Positions 9,024-17,319 are shown, counted from the stretch's first letter. The stretch: DNA of 64,000 nucleotides from Streptomyces sp. R44 (GCF_041053105.1 NZ_CP163444.1:3658001-3722000), one strand, 5' to 3'. Numbers and translations are program-made. Notes: generated by a model not told the origin, from the letters alone.

Positions 9024-9389
9024 ATGCGTCTTCGGACGAAGCTCGCCGCGGTGGCCCTCGGCGCCGTCGCGGCCACCGGCGGCCTGGTCCTGCCCGCCAC
9101 GGCGGCCGTGGCCGCCCCGGACGGTACCGCCGCCTGCTCCAGCCCCGGCTGGTCCAACAGGGACGGCCGGGCCGGCGGCACCAACACGGACTACGTGAAC
9201 ATCCGCAGCGGCCCCACGACCGAGTGCGTCGCGCTCGGCCAGGCGCAGGCGAGCCACGGCCTCACCCTGCACTGCTGGGTGGCCGGCCAGGACGGCACGT
9301 GGTCGCACGTCCGCGACAACACCACCGGCGTCTCCGGCTGGATCAAGGACAGCCTGCTGAACGGCTACGGGTCCCCGCTCCCCTGCTGA
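9024..9389 (+). CDS. Secreted SH3-domain protein, 121 aa
   Basis: A Sec signal peptide (MRLRTKLAAVALGAVAATGG followed by LVLPATAAVAA) precedes a mature domain of about 90 residues. This contains DYVNIRSGPTTECVALG, the typical bacterial SH3 (SH3b) start, and ends GWIKDSLLN. Cysteines suggest one or two disulfides. Such domains usually bind cell wall. It follows the ABC export operon and is convergent with the sensor kinase gene, so a cell-envelope role is plausible. The stop codon sits inside a 29-bp tandem repeat. Confidence 0.85.
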   Translation: MRLRTKLAAVALGAVAATGGLVLPATAAVAAPDGTAACSSPGWSNRDGRAGGTNTDYVNIRSGPTTECVALGQAQASHGLTLHCWVAGQDGTWSHVRDNTTGVSGWIKDSLLNGYGSPLPC

Positions 9390-9430
9390 ACCGCTACGGG
9401 TCCCCGCTTCCCTGCTGAACCGCTACGGGG
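9362..9430. repeat. 29-bp tandem repeat across two convergent stop codons
   Basis: TACGGG recurs at 9366, 9395 and 9424, and the sequence between copies is nearly identical (unit about GCTACGGGTCCCCGCTTCCC plus TGCTGAACC), giving two full copies and one partial. The first carries the SH3 gene stop (9387-9389); the third carries the histidine kinase stop (9423-9425, TAG on the minus strand). Confidence 0.8.
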
Positions 9431-11096
9431 CAACCCTTCCCCGTTGATCCCGCACCCCGCCGCCGGCCCCGCCCCGCGGGGCCGGCAGCACCACCGTGAA
9501 CACGGACCCCACGCCCACCTCGGACGTCACCTCGACGGCCCCGTGGTGGTCCGCCACGATCTGCCGGGCGATCGAAAGACCGAGCCCGCTCCCGCCGGTG
9601 GCCCGCCCGCGCGCCGCGTCCGCCCGCCAGAAGCGGTCGAAGAGGTACGGCAGATCGGCGGCCGGGATGCCGCCGCCCGTGTCCCCGACCGCGATCCGCA
9701 CCCGCTCGTCCCGCTCGTCCAGTGCGAGCAGCACCCGGCCCCCGGGGGGCGTGTGCCGCACCGCGTTGCCGACGAGGTTCCCGAGGGCCTGGCGCAGCCG
9801 GTCCGGGTCCCCGTGCAGCCGTACGGTGCCGGGGCCCGCGCCCGCCACCTCCAGGGCGACCCCGGCCGCCGCGGCCCGGGCGCTGTGCGCGGTCCGGCAG
9901 GCCTCCACCAGCTCCCGTGCGTCCAGCGGCCTGCGGTGGTACGTGAGGGCGCCCGCCTCGGCGAGCGCCAGGTCCTGGAGGTCGTCCACGATCCGCTGCT
10001 GGAGCAGCACCTCCTCGTGGAGCGAGTCGAGCAGCTCGGGGTCGGCCTCCAGGACGCCGTCCCGGAGCGCCTCCAGATAGCCGCGCAGGTTCGCGAGGGG
10101 GGTGCGCAGCTCGTGGGCGATGTCCCCGACGAGCCGGCGCTGCCGCTCCTCACTGCCCTGGAGAGAGCCGGCCATCCGGTTGAAGGAGCGGCCGAGCTCC
10201 GCGATCTCGTCCTTGCCGGAGGCGGGCACCCTGCGCCCCAGATCGCCCTCGCCGAGCCCCCGGGAGGCCGCCGTGAGGGCGCGTACGGGGCGCAGGACGG
10301 CCCGGCCGAGGAGCAGCGCGCAGGCGAGCACCGCGGCGGCCACCCCGGCGGCGACGAGCGCGGTGGGCCCCGCGGCCAGGGTCTGTCCGGCGTCGTCGAC
10401 GGCGCCGAGCCGCACGGTCAGCGGCTGCGGGCCGACGGCGGCGGTGCGCTCGGTGAAGACCCGGCGCAGACAGGCGAGCGCTTCGGCTCTCCCCGTGGCG
10501 CGGCAGGCCTCGGCCGCGGTGATGTCGGCGGGGCGCACTGTGCCCGAGCCGTCGACGCACGGCCCCGCCGGGGTGTGCCCGCCGTTTCGGTAGAGCGGCA
10601 TGCCGAACTTGCCGCGCATGACGGTGACCTGCTGTCCGAGCCGGGTCAGGCAGGCCGCGTAGGTGACGTTGGCGCCGTACCGGGCGATCACGCTGGATGT
10701 CACCTTGCGCATCGAGCCGGCTTCCCAGCCCGTGGGGAACTCCAGCTCGGGCCTCGGGTCGACGAGGAGCGCGGGGGCGGTGCTGCCGGGGCGCGGGTCG
10801 CGGCCGAGGAGGGTGTCGGAGTCGGCGAGCTGGCCCTGTCGGTCGGTGCTGATCCGGATGCGCTGCCCGGTCTGCTCGGCGAGGGTGCGGACGGTGGCGG
10901 CGACGCCCTCCCAGGTGCCGTGGCCGGCCCCGTAGGCACGCAGCTCCTCGGTGATGGCCGCGATGGACTCGCGGTCGGCGGCGGCGGACTCGCGGACCTG
11001 TCCGGTGAGCTGCCGCAGGGTCAGCCAGGCGGTGGCGCCGCTGGCGGCGACGGCGACGAGCAGGACGAGCGAGAAGACCCGCAGCCGGAAGCTCAC
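9423..11096 (-). CDS. Sensor histidine kinase, 557 aa
   Basis: The domains in order are: TM1 (about 8-27), an extracytoplasmic sensor domain of about 215 residues with several Cys, TM2 (about 246-268), HAMP (270-320), HisKA with the phospho-acceptor His328 in HELRTPL, and HATPase_c with N-box GNLVGNAVRHTPPGG and G-boxes GDTGGGIP and GGSGLGLSI. The domain layout is intact. It overlaps the upstream response-regulator gene by 4 bp, so the pair is co-translated. Position opposite the ABC operon suggests envelope-stress or peptide sensing, which is inference. Confidence 0.93.
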   Translation of the reverse strand: MSFRLRVFSLVLLVAVAASGATAWLTLRQLTGQVRESAAADRESIAAITEELRAYGAGHGTWEGVAATVRTLAEQTGQRIRISTDRQGQLADSDTLLGRDPRPGSTAPALLVDPRPELEFPTGWEAGSMRKVTSSVIARYGANVTYAACLTRLGQQVTVMRGKFGMPLYRNGGHTPAGPCVDGSGTVRPADITAAEACRATGRAEALACLRRVFTERTAAVGPQPLTVRLGAVDDAGQTLAAGPTALVAAGVAAAVLACALLLGRAVLRPVRALTAASRGLGEGDLGRRVPASGKDEIAELGRSFNRMAGSLQGSEERQRRLVGDIAHELRTPLANLRGYLEALRDGVLEADPELLDSLHEEVLLQQRIVDDLQDLALAEAGALTYHRRPLDARELVEACRTAHSARAAAAGVALEVAGAGPGTVRLHGDPDRLRQALGNLVGNAVRHTPPGGRVLLALDERDERVRIAVGDTGGGIPAADLPYLFDRFWRADAARGRATGGSGLGLSIARQIVADHHGAVEVTSEVGVGSVFTVVLPAPRGGAGGGVRDQRGRVAP

Positions 11097-11806
11097 CGCC
11101 CGCCCCCCTCGGCGAGGCGGTACCCCCGCCCGTACACGGTCTCCAGATGGCGGGGCCGGCCCGGATCGTCCTCCATCTTCAGCCGGAGGTTGCGGACGTG
11201 GACGTCGACCGTGCGCTCCAGGACGTCGCTGTCGAAGCCGAAGACCCGCTCGATGAGCTGCGCGCGGGTGAAGACCCGGCCCGGCTCGCGGGCCAGGACC
11301 TCCAGGAGGGAGAACTCCTTCGAGGTCAGGGCCACCGGCCGGCCGGCGACCCGGACCTCGAAGCGGGCGGTGTCGAGCTCGACCTCGCCGACCCGCAGCA
11401 GCTCGTCCCGGGCGGCCGCGCCGGTCGCCCGGGACCGGCGGAGCAGGGCGCGGACCCGGGCGGTGAGCTCACGCGGGCTGTACGGCTTGGTGAGGTAGTC
11501 GTCGGCGCCGAGGTCGAGGCCGAGGAGCATGTCCTCCTCGGTGCTGCGGGCGGTGAGCAGCAGGATCGGTACGTCGGATCCCTCGGAGCGCAGAATGCGG
11601 CACACGTCGAGCCCGTCGACGAAGGGCAGCATCACATCGAGGACGACGAGATCCGGCCGTATGCTCCGAATCCGTTCCAATGCCGCGCGTCCGTCGGCGA
11701 CGACCTGGACGGAATTCCCTTCCCGTTCCAGATAGATCCGAATCAGCCGTGACTGCTTTTCGTCGTCCTCGGCGATGAGAATGCGCGCGCCCAACGATGC
11801 CCCCAC
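11093..11806 (-). CDS. OmpR-family response regulator, 237 aa
   Basis: The receiver domain has acidic residues AEDD near the start and the phospho-acceptor Asp57 in VVLDVMLP. The C-terminal winged helix has ALTSKEFSLLEVLAREPGRV and ends VDVHVRNLRLKME..TVYGRGYRL, as in OmpR/PhoB proteins. The start is GTG 11806. It partners with the downstream kinase through a 4-bp overlap and lies 35 bp after exonuclease III on the same strand. Its likely target is the direct-repeat box before the ABC operon (4719-4737). Confidence 0.94.
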   Translation of the reverse strand: MGASLGARILIAEDDEKQSRLIRIYLEREGNSVQVVADGRAALERIRSIRPDLVVLDVMLPFVDGLDVCRILRSEGSDVPILLLTARSTEEDMLLGLDLGADDYLTKPYSPRELTARVRALLRRSRATGAAARDELLRVGEVELDTARFEVRVAGRPVALTSKEFSLLEVLAREPGRVFTRAQLIERVFGFDSDVLERTVDVHVRNLRLKMEDDPGRPRHLETVYGRGYRLAEGGGR

Positions 11807-11841
11807 CCGGTCCCGTCAACGGCACAGCACCGTACCGCGTA

Positions 11842-12645
11842 CTAGACCTCGTACACGGCGGTGACGGGCGCGTGGTCGCTCCACCGCTCCCCGTGGGTGG
11901 CGGCCCGCTCGACATAGGCCTTGACGGCCTTGGCGGCGAGCCCGGGGGTGGCCATCTGGTAGTCGATGCGCCAGCCGCTGTCGTTGTCGAAGGCGCGCCC
12001 GCGGTAGGACCACCAGGAGTAGGGCCCCTCCTGCTCGGGGTGGAGCTGCCGCACGACGTCCACGTAGCCCCCGTCCCCCTCCTCCAGCACACGGGAGAGC
12101 CACTCCCGCTCCTCGGGCAGGAAGCCGGCGTTCTTCTTGTTGGACTTCCAGTTCTTGAGGTCGGCCTCGCGGTGGGCGATGTTCCAGTCGCCGCAGACGA
12201 CGACCTCGCGGCCGTCGGCGGCGGCGCGGGTCCTGAGCTCCTTCAGGTACGGCAGGAACTCGCCCATGAACCGGTACTTCTCGTCCTGGCGCTCGGTGCC
12301 GACCTCGCCGGAGGGCAGGTAGAGGCTGGCGACGGTCACGCCGGGCAGGTCGGCCTCGACGTACCGGCCGCTGGAGTCGAACTCGGCGGACCCGAACCCG
12401 ATCCGCACGGCGTCGGGCTCGCGCCGCGTGTAGAGCGACACACCCGCGCGCCCCTTGGCGGCGGCGGGGGCGTGGACGGTGAACCAGCCGTCGGGGCTGC
12501 GCACCTCCTCGGGCAGCTGCGCCTCCTCGGCGCGGACCTCCTGGAGGCAGACGGCATCGGCGGAGCTGCCGGCCAGCCACTCGACGAAGCCCTTCTTCGC
12601 GGCGGCACGGAGTCCGTTGACATTCGCGGTCGTGACAGTGAGCAT
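11842..12645 (-). CDS. xth: Exodeoxyribonuclease III (AP endonuclease), 267 aa
   Basis: An endonuclease/exonuclease/phosphatase-fold protein starting MLTVTTANVNGLRAA. It has the ExoIII signatures CLQEVRAEE (metal-ligand Glu), VVCGDWNIAH, and the terminal catalytic pair in SDHAPV. It should cleave AP sites in base-excision repair and degrade 3' ends. ATG 12645 is chosen because it begins the first beta strand directly; a longer open frame reaches the divergent GNAT gene. Family length (about 260-270 aa) matches. Confidence 0.92.
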   Translation of the reverse strand: MLTVTTANVNGLRAAAKKGFVEWLAGSSADAVCLQEVRAEEAQLPEEVRSPDGWFTVHAPAAAKGRAGVSLYTRREPDAVRIGFGSAEFDSSGRYVEADLPGVTVASLYLPSGEVGTERQDEKYRFMGEFLPYLKELRTRAAADGREVVVCGDWNIAHREADLKNWKSNKKNAGFLPEEREWLSRVLEEGDGGYVDVVRQLHPEQEGPYSWWSYRGRAFDNDSGWRIDYQMATPGLAAKAVKAYVERAATHGERWSDHAPVTAVYEV

Positions 12646-12694
12646 CCCGGGAGAATACAGACACAGGCCATCGCATAGAAGTACGATCCATCGC

Positions 12695-13174
12695 ATGAAC
12701 ATCCAGCCCACGCCTTACGACCACCCCGACGCCGTCAAACTCAACGACGCGGTCCAGGCGGAGTACGCCGCCCGCTACGGCGACGAGGGCGACGTCACAC
12801 CGCTGGACGCCGGAATGTTCGTCCCGCCCCACGGCCTCTACCTCCTCGCGTACGACCCCGAGGGCCGGCCGGTCGCCACGGGCGGCTGGCGCACCCAGGA
12901 CGAGAACGACGAGGGCTACGCGGACGGCGACGCCGAGCTGAAGCGCATGTACGTGATACCCGAGGCTCGCGGCCTGGGCCTGGCCCGCCGGATCCTCGCG
13001 GCCCTGGAATCCGACGCCCGCGCCGCCGGCCGCACCCGCATGGTCCTGGAGACGGGCACCGAGCAGCCGGAGGCCATCGCCCTCTACGCCTCCAGCGGCT
13101 ACGAGCCCTGCACCAAGTTCGGCCACTACCGCCACAGCGAACTGAGCCGCTGCTTCGCGAAGCCGCTGAACTGA
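12695..13174 (+). CDS. GNAT family N-acetyltransferase, 159 aa
   Basis: A complete GNAT fold: beta 4 LKRMYVIPEARGLGLARRIL contains the acetyl-CoA pyrophosphate loop (R-G-x-G-x-A), and the C-terminal strand is EAIALYASSGYEPC. The N-terminal half is an acidic segment typical of small Streptomyces GNATs of unknown acceptor. ATG 12695 lies 49 bp from the divergent xth start. Two CCATCGCAT direct repeats 20 bp apart occur in that gap. A hairpin follows the gene. Confidence 0.88.
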   Translation: MNIQPTPYDHPDAVKLNDAVQAEYAARYGDEGDVTPLDAGMFVPPHGLYLLAYDPEGRPVATGGWRTQDENDEGYADGDAELKRMYVIPEARGLGLARRILAALESDARAAGRTRMVLETGTEQPEAIALYASSGYEPCTKFGHYRHSELSRCFAKPLN

Positions 13175-13202
13175 CGCCTCCGGCAGCCACCGGAACCCCT
13201 GA

Positions 13203-13234
13203 GATCCCGCCCGATCCCGCGATCGGGCGGGATT
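13203..13234 (+). terminator. Terminator after the GNAT gene
   Basis: A 14-bp stem (13203-13216 with 13221-13234, outermost pair G-U), tetraloop CCGC, then TTTCTG. It is nearly the same sequence as the hairpin at 14302-14335. Confidence 0.75.
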
Positions 13235-13331
13235 TCTGCGTTCGCAGGACTGTTCAAGCCATGTGACATGTGCCATTTTACTGCGCAGCCCGTCAAGGAC
13301 GGGACCCCAACTCCCCCACCAGGAGTGCGTC

Positions 13332-14273
13332 TTGCGCATCATGGCCCTCGCCACCGCCCTGCTCACCGCCGCCCTCGCGGCCGCCCCCGCCCAGGCCGCC
13401 CAGGCCGGCCCCACGCCGGACCACGCCTTCGCGGACCCGGCCCAGCGCCCGGCCCACGGCACCGCCAAGGGCAACCCCGGCCCGACCGCCACCACCGGCG
13501 GCAGGCTGGAATCACGGATCCTCCCGATCGTCCACGACTGCGGTCCCTCGCTCCGGATCCGGGCCCAGGAGATGACCGCCGCCCAACTGGCGGCGACCTG
13601 CACGAGCCTGGCCAACCAGGACGCCTTCTTCCACAGCGTGGTGAACGACCCGGGACCGGTGGCGGACGACCGCAACACCACCCTGGAGGTCGACGTCTTC
13701 AACTCGAGCGCCGACTACAAGACCTACGCGGGCCGGATCTACGGCATCGACACGAACAACGGCGGCATGTACCTGGAGGGAGACCCCGCCAAGGCCGGCA
13801 ACCAGCCGCGCTTCATCTGCTACGAGCGCACCGACGTGAGCCCCGGCTGGCAGATCTGGAACCTCAACCACGAGTACACCCACTACCTCGACGGCCGCTT
13901 CGACCTGTACGGCGACTTCGACGCGAGCCAGAGCACCCCCACCGTGTGGTGGGGCGAGGGCATAGCGGAGTACGTCTCCTACTCCTACCGCGGCGTCACG
14001 TACACCAACGCGATCGCCGAGGCCGGCAAGCACACGTACCCGCTGCGCACGCTGTTCGACACCACCTACGCCAACAGCGACGTCAGCCGCACCTACAACT
14101 GGGGCTACCTCGCCGCCCGCTACATGGTCGAGAGGCACCCGGCCGACGTGGCCACCCTGCTCGGCCACTACCGCAGCGGGAACTGGGCCGGCGCGCGTTC
14201 CTTCCTCACCTCGCTGGACTACGAGAGCGACTGGAACGCCTGGCTGACGGCCGTGGCGACGGCGGGCGCCTGA
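13332..14273 (+). CDS. Secreted M9 collagenase-like metalloprotease, catalytic domain only, 313 aa
   Basis: A signal peptide (MALATALLTAALAAAPAQA) is followed by a zinc-protease core with HEYTH (residues 180-184) inside NHEYTHYLDGRFD and a downstream Glu in WWGEGIAEYVSY, the M9 collagenase pattern. Family members are usually much longer, with an activator domain before the core and PKD or collagen-binding domains after it. Those are absent, so activity on native collagen is doubtful. The start is chosen as TTG 13332 with AGGAG 6 nt upstream; ATG 13341 is possible. It is a single gene bracketed by two near-identical hairpins. Confidence 0.85.
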   Translation: MRIMALATALLTAALAAAPAQAAQAGPTPDHAFADPAQRPAHGTAKGNPGPTATTGGRLESRILPIVHDCGPSLRIRAQEMTAAQLAATCTSLANQDAFFHSVVNDPGPVADDRNTTLEVDVFNSSADYKTYAGRIYGIDTNNGGMYLEGDPAKAGNQPRFICYERTDVSPGWQIWNLNHEYTHYLDGRFDLYGDFDASQSTPTVWWGEGIAEYVSYSYRGVTYTNAIAEAGKHTYPLRTLFDTTYANSDVSRTYNWGYLAARYMVERHPADVATLLGHYRSGNWAGARSFLTSLDYESDWNAWLTAVATAGA

Positions 14274-14301
14274 CAGACCGCGAAGGACTCCTGAACGACG
14301 A

Positions 14302-14335
14302 AGATCCCGCCCGGTCTTTCGACCGGGCGGGATCT
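14302..14335. terminator. Terminator after the collagenase-like gene
   Basis: A perfect 15-bp stem (14302-14316 with 14321-14335) and a TTTC loop. It lies between the protease gene and the convergent tRNA and may serve both strands. Confidence 0.85.
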
Positions 14336-14344
14336 CGTTGTCTG

Positions 14345-14418
14345 TGGACCTGTGGGGATTTGAACCCCAGACCCCCTCGATGCGAACGAGGTGCGCTACC
14401 AGACTGCGCCACAGGCCC
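14345..14418 (-). tRNA. tRNA-Ala (anticodon CGC)
   Basis: A 74-nt cloverleaf on the minus strand: acceptor GGGCCTG pairs with CAGGTCC, the anticodon stem CCTCG/CGAGG encloses loop TTCGCAT with anticodon CGC (codon GCG), and the T-arm is GGGGTTCAAATCCCC. CCA is not encoded. GCG is a heavily used Ala codon in this GC-rich genome. Confidence 0.96.
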
Positions 14419-14514
14419 TTGCGACGTGTGAAACATTAGCATCCCGATCGGGAAGAACAAAAATCGCTTCCCTCGCAGGTCAGCCGGGGGCCGTCGCGGG
14501 CCCCCGGCCGGGGG

Positions 14515-15534
14515 TCATTCGTTGGCCGCGCGGGGGCGGTCGTCGTCCGCGTACTGGTCGAAGAGCGGGGTGCGGCCGTGGTCGCGGCCCCGGCGGGGCG
14601 GGGTGGTCCGCTGGCGGGGCGCGGGGGCCGGCGCGGGGGTCGGGTCGGCCGCCGTGGAGGAGCGGGCCGCGCTCCACGTCTCCGGGTCCGTGATGTCGAT
14701 GCCGCTCGTGGCGCGCGGGGCGACCGGGGCGGTGACGTACGTGGGGAGCGGCACCGGGACCGGGTCCCAGCTGTCGCCGCGGGCCGGGCCGCGCTCGCGC
14801 TGCTGGTCCACCCACTCCGCGTGGTCCGTCTGCTCGACCAGGGCCCGCCGGTCCGCCTCCTGCGGAGTGACCGCGGGGGCCGGGTCGGCCTCCGGCTCCG
14901 GCGTCGGGGCCGGGCGCCGGCTCTCGCGGAGCCGGGCGGCGGCGGCCTCGGCGCGGCGCCGGTCCATCACGTACACGAAGCGGCGGCGTTCCTGGACCCG
15001 CAGGTGGACGATGTACGCGCTGAGGAGCAGCGCGGGCACCGCCGGGGCCCACAGGAAGGCGACGCCGCCGACGGCCGCGACGACCGCGCCGAAGGTGAAG
15101 GCGGCGAAGAGGAGGGTCGTGGTCCGGCGGCGCCGGGCGAGGACCTTGCCGCGGCGGGCGCGCTCGGCGGCACCGGGGGTGGGCCGGGCCGGCGCGGGCG
15201 CCGGTTCAGGCTCGGGTTCCGGGACCTCCAGGCGGGCTTCCGTCCTGGCCGCGGGCGCGGAGAAGGCCCGGACGTCGACCGAGCTCAGATGCTCGGTCTC
15301 CGCGTCCGGGTCCACGTCGGGCGTCGGTCCCTCCGCCGCAAGGTCCCGCTCCTTCAGCTCCTTGGCGTACCGGCGCTCCATGCCCGCCCGTCCGGAAAGC
15401 AGCCGGATGGCGGTGCTGAAGCGTTCCGTCGGACGGGCTTCGTTCAGCTCGTCCTGCCTGCGGAGCCACATCGGCACCAAGTAGGCGGCCCAGGCCCCGA
15501 CGATGACTGCGTAGATGAGGCCGCTGCTGCTCAC
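14515..15534 (-). CDS. sepX: Septal membrane protein SepX/GlpR-like, 339 aa
   Basis: One N-terminal membrane helix (about 5-24, GLIYAVIVGAWAAYLVPMWL) and two central helices (about 138-177) are linked by a charged, Pro/Glu-rich segment, and the tail is long and disordered. This architecture, and its place beside rimJ, a MoeA-type gene and galU, match SepX of Streptomyces and GlpR of Corynebacterium, the membrane receptor for the gephyrin-like divisome protein Glp. It would act at septa. It is separated from rimJ by an AT-rich 137-bp gap containing GGCCAATTGGCC, so it probably has its own promoter. The assignment rests on synteny and topology rather than motifs. Confidence 0.75.
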   Translation of the reverse strand: MSSSGLIYAVIVGAWAAYLVPMWLRRQDELNEARPTERFSTAIRLLSGRAGMERRYAKELKERDLAAEGPTPDVDPDAETEHLSSVDVRAFSAPAARTEARLEVPEPEPEPAPAPARPTPGAAERARRGKVLARRRRTTTLLFAAFTFGAVVAAVGGVAFLWAPAVPALLLSAYIVHLRVQERRRFVYVMDRRRAEAAAARLRESRRPAPTPEPEADPAPAVTPQEADRRALVEQTDHAEWVDQQRERGPARGDSWDPVPVPLPTYVTAPVAPRATSGIDITDPETWSAARSSTAADPTPAPAPAPRQRTTPPRRGRDHGRTPLFDQYADDDRPRAANE

Positions 15535-15671
15535 GCCTCACACGGTAGAGGGGTTCTGTAACACGCATCGGCCAATTGGCCCGGTGTGTCGCACGATCTG
15601 GCTGATATCACTGAACTTTTTTGTGATTGTTCAGATCGATTGACCGCCAACTGGCGATTAAATTCGAACAC

Positions 15672-16283
15672 TTATTGCATTCTTGCGTGATGCCAGCGGC
15701 GCAGCAGCCCCTCCGGCACCTCCTCCGCCGTCAGCGCGAAGACCAGATGGTCCCGCCACGCGCCGTCGATGTGGAGATAGCGGGGCCGCAGGCCCTCCTC
15801 GCGGAAACCGAGCTTCTCCACCACCCGGCGCGAAGGCCCGTTCTCCGGGCGGATGCACACCTCCATGCGGTGCAGCCCGACCACGCGGAAGCAGTGGTCG
15901 ACGGCGAGCGCGACCGCCGTCGGCATCACCCCGCGCCCGGCCACCTCACTGTCCACCCAGTACCCCACGTGCCCCGAGCACATCGAGCCCCAGGTGATCC
16001 CCGCCACCGTCAACTGACCGACGAGCCGCCCCCGGTACTCGATCACGAACGGCAGCATCCGGCCGGCGTTCGCCTCCGACCGCAGATGACGCACCATCTG
16101 ACGGTACGTCGGCCGCTGGGCGACCGGAGCGCCCGGGGGCGCCGGCGGAACCGTCGCCTCCCAGGGCCGCAGCCACTCGCGGTTGCGCCGGTTCACCTCG
16201 CGCCAGGCCGCCTGGTCGCGCATCTTTATCGGTCGGAGCAGTACGTCGCCGTCGACGAGCACCACCGGCCAGGACGGGATCAC
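15672..16283 (-). CDS. rimJ: RimJ-like protein N-acetyltransferase, 203 aa
   Basis: A GNAT of the RimJ/RimL type: LRPIKMRDQAAWREVNRRN at the start, then GHVGYWVDSEVAGRGVMPTA with the acetyl-CoA loop, and ENGPSRRVVEKLGFREEGL near the end. It is expected to acetylate a protein N-terminus (ribosomal S5 in E. coli; the target here is unknown). GTG 16283 overlaps the mog stop by 4 bp, so it is translated with the molybdopterin genes. rimJ between moeA/galU and a sepX-like gene is a conserved actinobacterial arrangement. Confidence 0.9.
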   Translation of the reverse strand: MIPSWPVVLVDGDVLLRPIKMRDQAAWREVNRRNREWLRPWEATVPPAPPGAPVAQRPTYRQMVRHLRSEANAGRMLPFVIEYRGRLVGQLTVAGITWGSMCSGHVGYWVDSEVAGRGVMPTAVALAVDHCFRVVGLHRMEVCIRPENGPSRRVVEKLGFREEGLRPRYLHIDGAWRDHLVFALTAEEVPEGLLRRWHHARMQ

Positions 16284-16837
16284 GACGCTCTCGGGTGGTC
16301 GCCGCCGCGGATCTGGTCGACGGCATGGCTCAGCAGCGGCTCCAGGACGGCGAGCCCGTCGCGCACCCCGCCCGGGGACCCGGGCAGGTTCACGATCAGC
16401 GTGGAGCCCGCGACCCCGGCGAGCCCCCGGGAGAGCGCCGCCGTGGGCACCTTCTCCCTCCCGTACGCGCGGATCGCCTCCGGGATGCCCGGGATCTCCC
16501 GCTCCAGGACCCGACGGGTCACCTCGGGGGTCTCGTCGGTGGGCGAGATGCCCGTACCGCCGGTCGTGACGATCACGTCGTACCCGGCGGCGACCCCGGC
16601 CCGCAGGGCCGCCTCCACCGGCGCCCCGTCCGGGACGACCTGCGGGCCGTCCACGGCGAAGCGCATCCGGGTCAGGCCCTCGGCGATCAGCGGACCGCCC
16701 TTGTCCTCGTACACCCCGGCCGACGCCCGGTTGGAGGCGGTGACGACGAGCGCGCGGTAGGCCGCGGCCGGGACCTCCTCGGGGGCGGGCTCCGCATGCC
16801 CCTCGTGCGTTCCGGCCACCCGGCCCGCGCGCGTCAC
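16280..16837 (-). CDS. mog: MogA/MoaB-family molybdopterin adenylyltransferase, 185 aa
   Basis: It carries the molybdopterin-binding fold signature TTGGTGISPTDETPEV and GSPGGVRDGLAVLEPLL. It probably adenylates molybdopterin before metal insertion. About 25 extra N-terminal residues (MTRAGRVAGTHEGHAEPAPE) precede the fold. The start is GTG 16837, overlapping the moaC stop (GTGA), and the gene overlaps rimJ by 4 bp downstream. MoaB and MogA cannot be separated reliably by sequence alone. Confidence 0.9.
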   Translation of the reverse strand: MTRAGRVAGTHEGHAEPAPEEVPAAAYRALVVTASNRASAGVYEDKGGPLIAEGLTRMRFAVDGPQVVPDGAPVEAALRAGVAAGYDVIVTTGGTGISPTDETPEVTRRVLEREIPGIPEAIRAYGREKVPTAALSRGLAGVAGSTLIVNLPGSPGGVRDGLAVLEPLLSHAVDQIRGGDHPRAS

Positions 16838-17319
16838 GCCTCGGCCCTCGTCCAGTGGCCCGACTTGCCGCCCGTCTTCTCCTCCACCCGTACGTCGGAG
16901 ATGACCGCGCCCTTGTCGACCGCCTTCACCATGTCGACGACGGTCAGGGCCGCCACCGAGACCGCCGTGAGCGCCTCCATCTCGACGCCCGTGCGGTCCG
17001 TGGTCTTCACCGTCGCCAGGATCTCGACCGCGTCGTCCGTGACCGCCAGGTCCAGGGTGACGCCCGAGACGGCCAGCGGGTGGCAGAGCGGGATGAGGTC
17101 CGGGGTCTTCTTGGCGCCCATGATCCCGGCGATACGGGCGGTGGCGAGCGCGTCTCCCTTCGGGACGCCCTCGCCGCGCAGCAGCTCGATCACGCGCGGC
17201 GAGACGAGAACCCGCCCGCTGGCGCGGGCGGTGCGGGACGTGACGTCCTTCGCCGATACGTCGACCATACGGGCCGCGCCCGCCTCGTCGATGTGGGTGA
17301 GACCTTGCTGCGTGCTCAT
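16834..17319 (-). CDS. moaC: Cyclic pyranopterin monophosphate synthase MoaC, 161 aa
   Basis: All MoaC hallmarks are present: MVDVSAKDVTSRTARASG, ARIAGIMGAKKTPDLIPLCH and VKTTDRTGVEMEALTAVSVA. It converts the MoaA product to cyclic pyranopterin monophosphate in molybdenum cofactor synthesis. ATG 17319 gives the normal family length. It lies 60 bp after moeA and overlaps mog by 4 bp. The window holds a molybdoenzyme (31143-33467) that would use the cofactor, although moaA is not here. Confidence 0.95.
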   Translation of the reverse strand: MSTQQGLTHIDEAGAARMVDVSAKDVTSRTARASGRVLVSPRVIELLRGEGVPKGDALATARIAGIMGAKKTPDLIPLCHPLAVSGVTLDLAVTDDAVEILATVKTTDRTGVEMEALTAVSVAALTVVDMVKAVDKGAVISDVRVEEKTGGKSGHWTRAEA

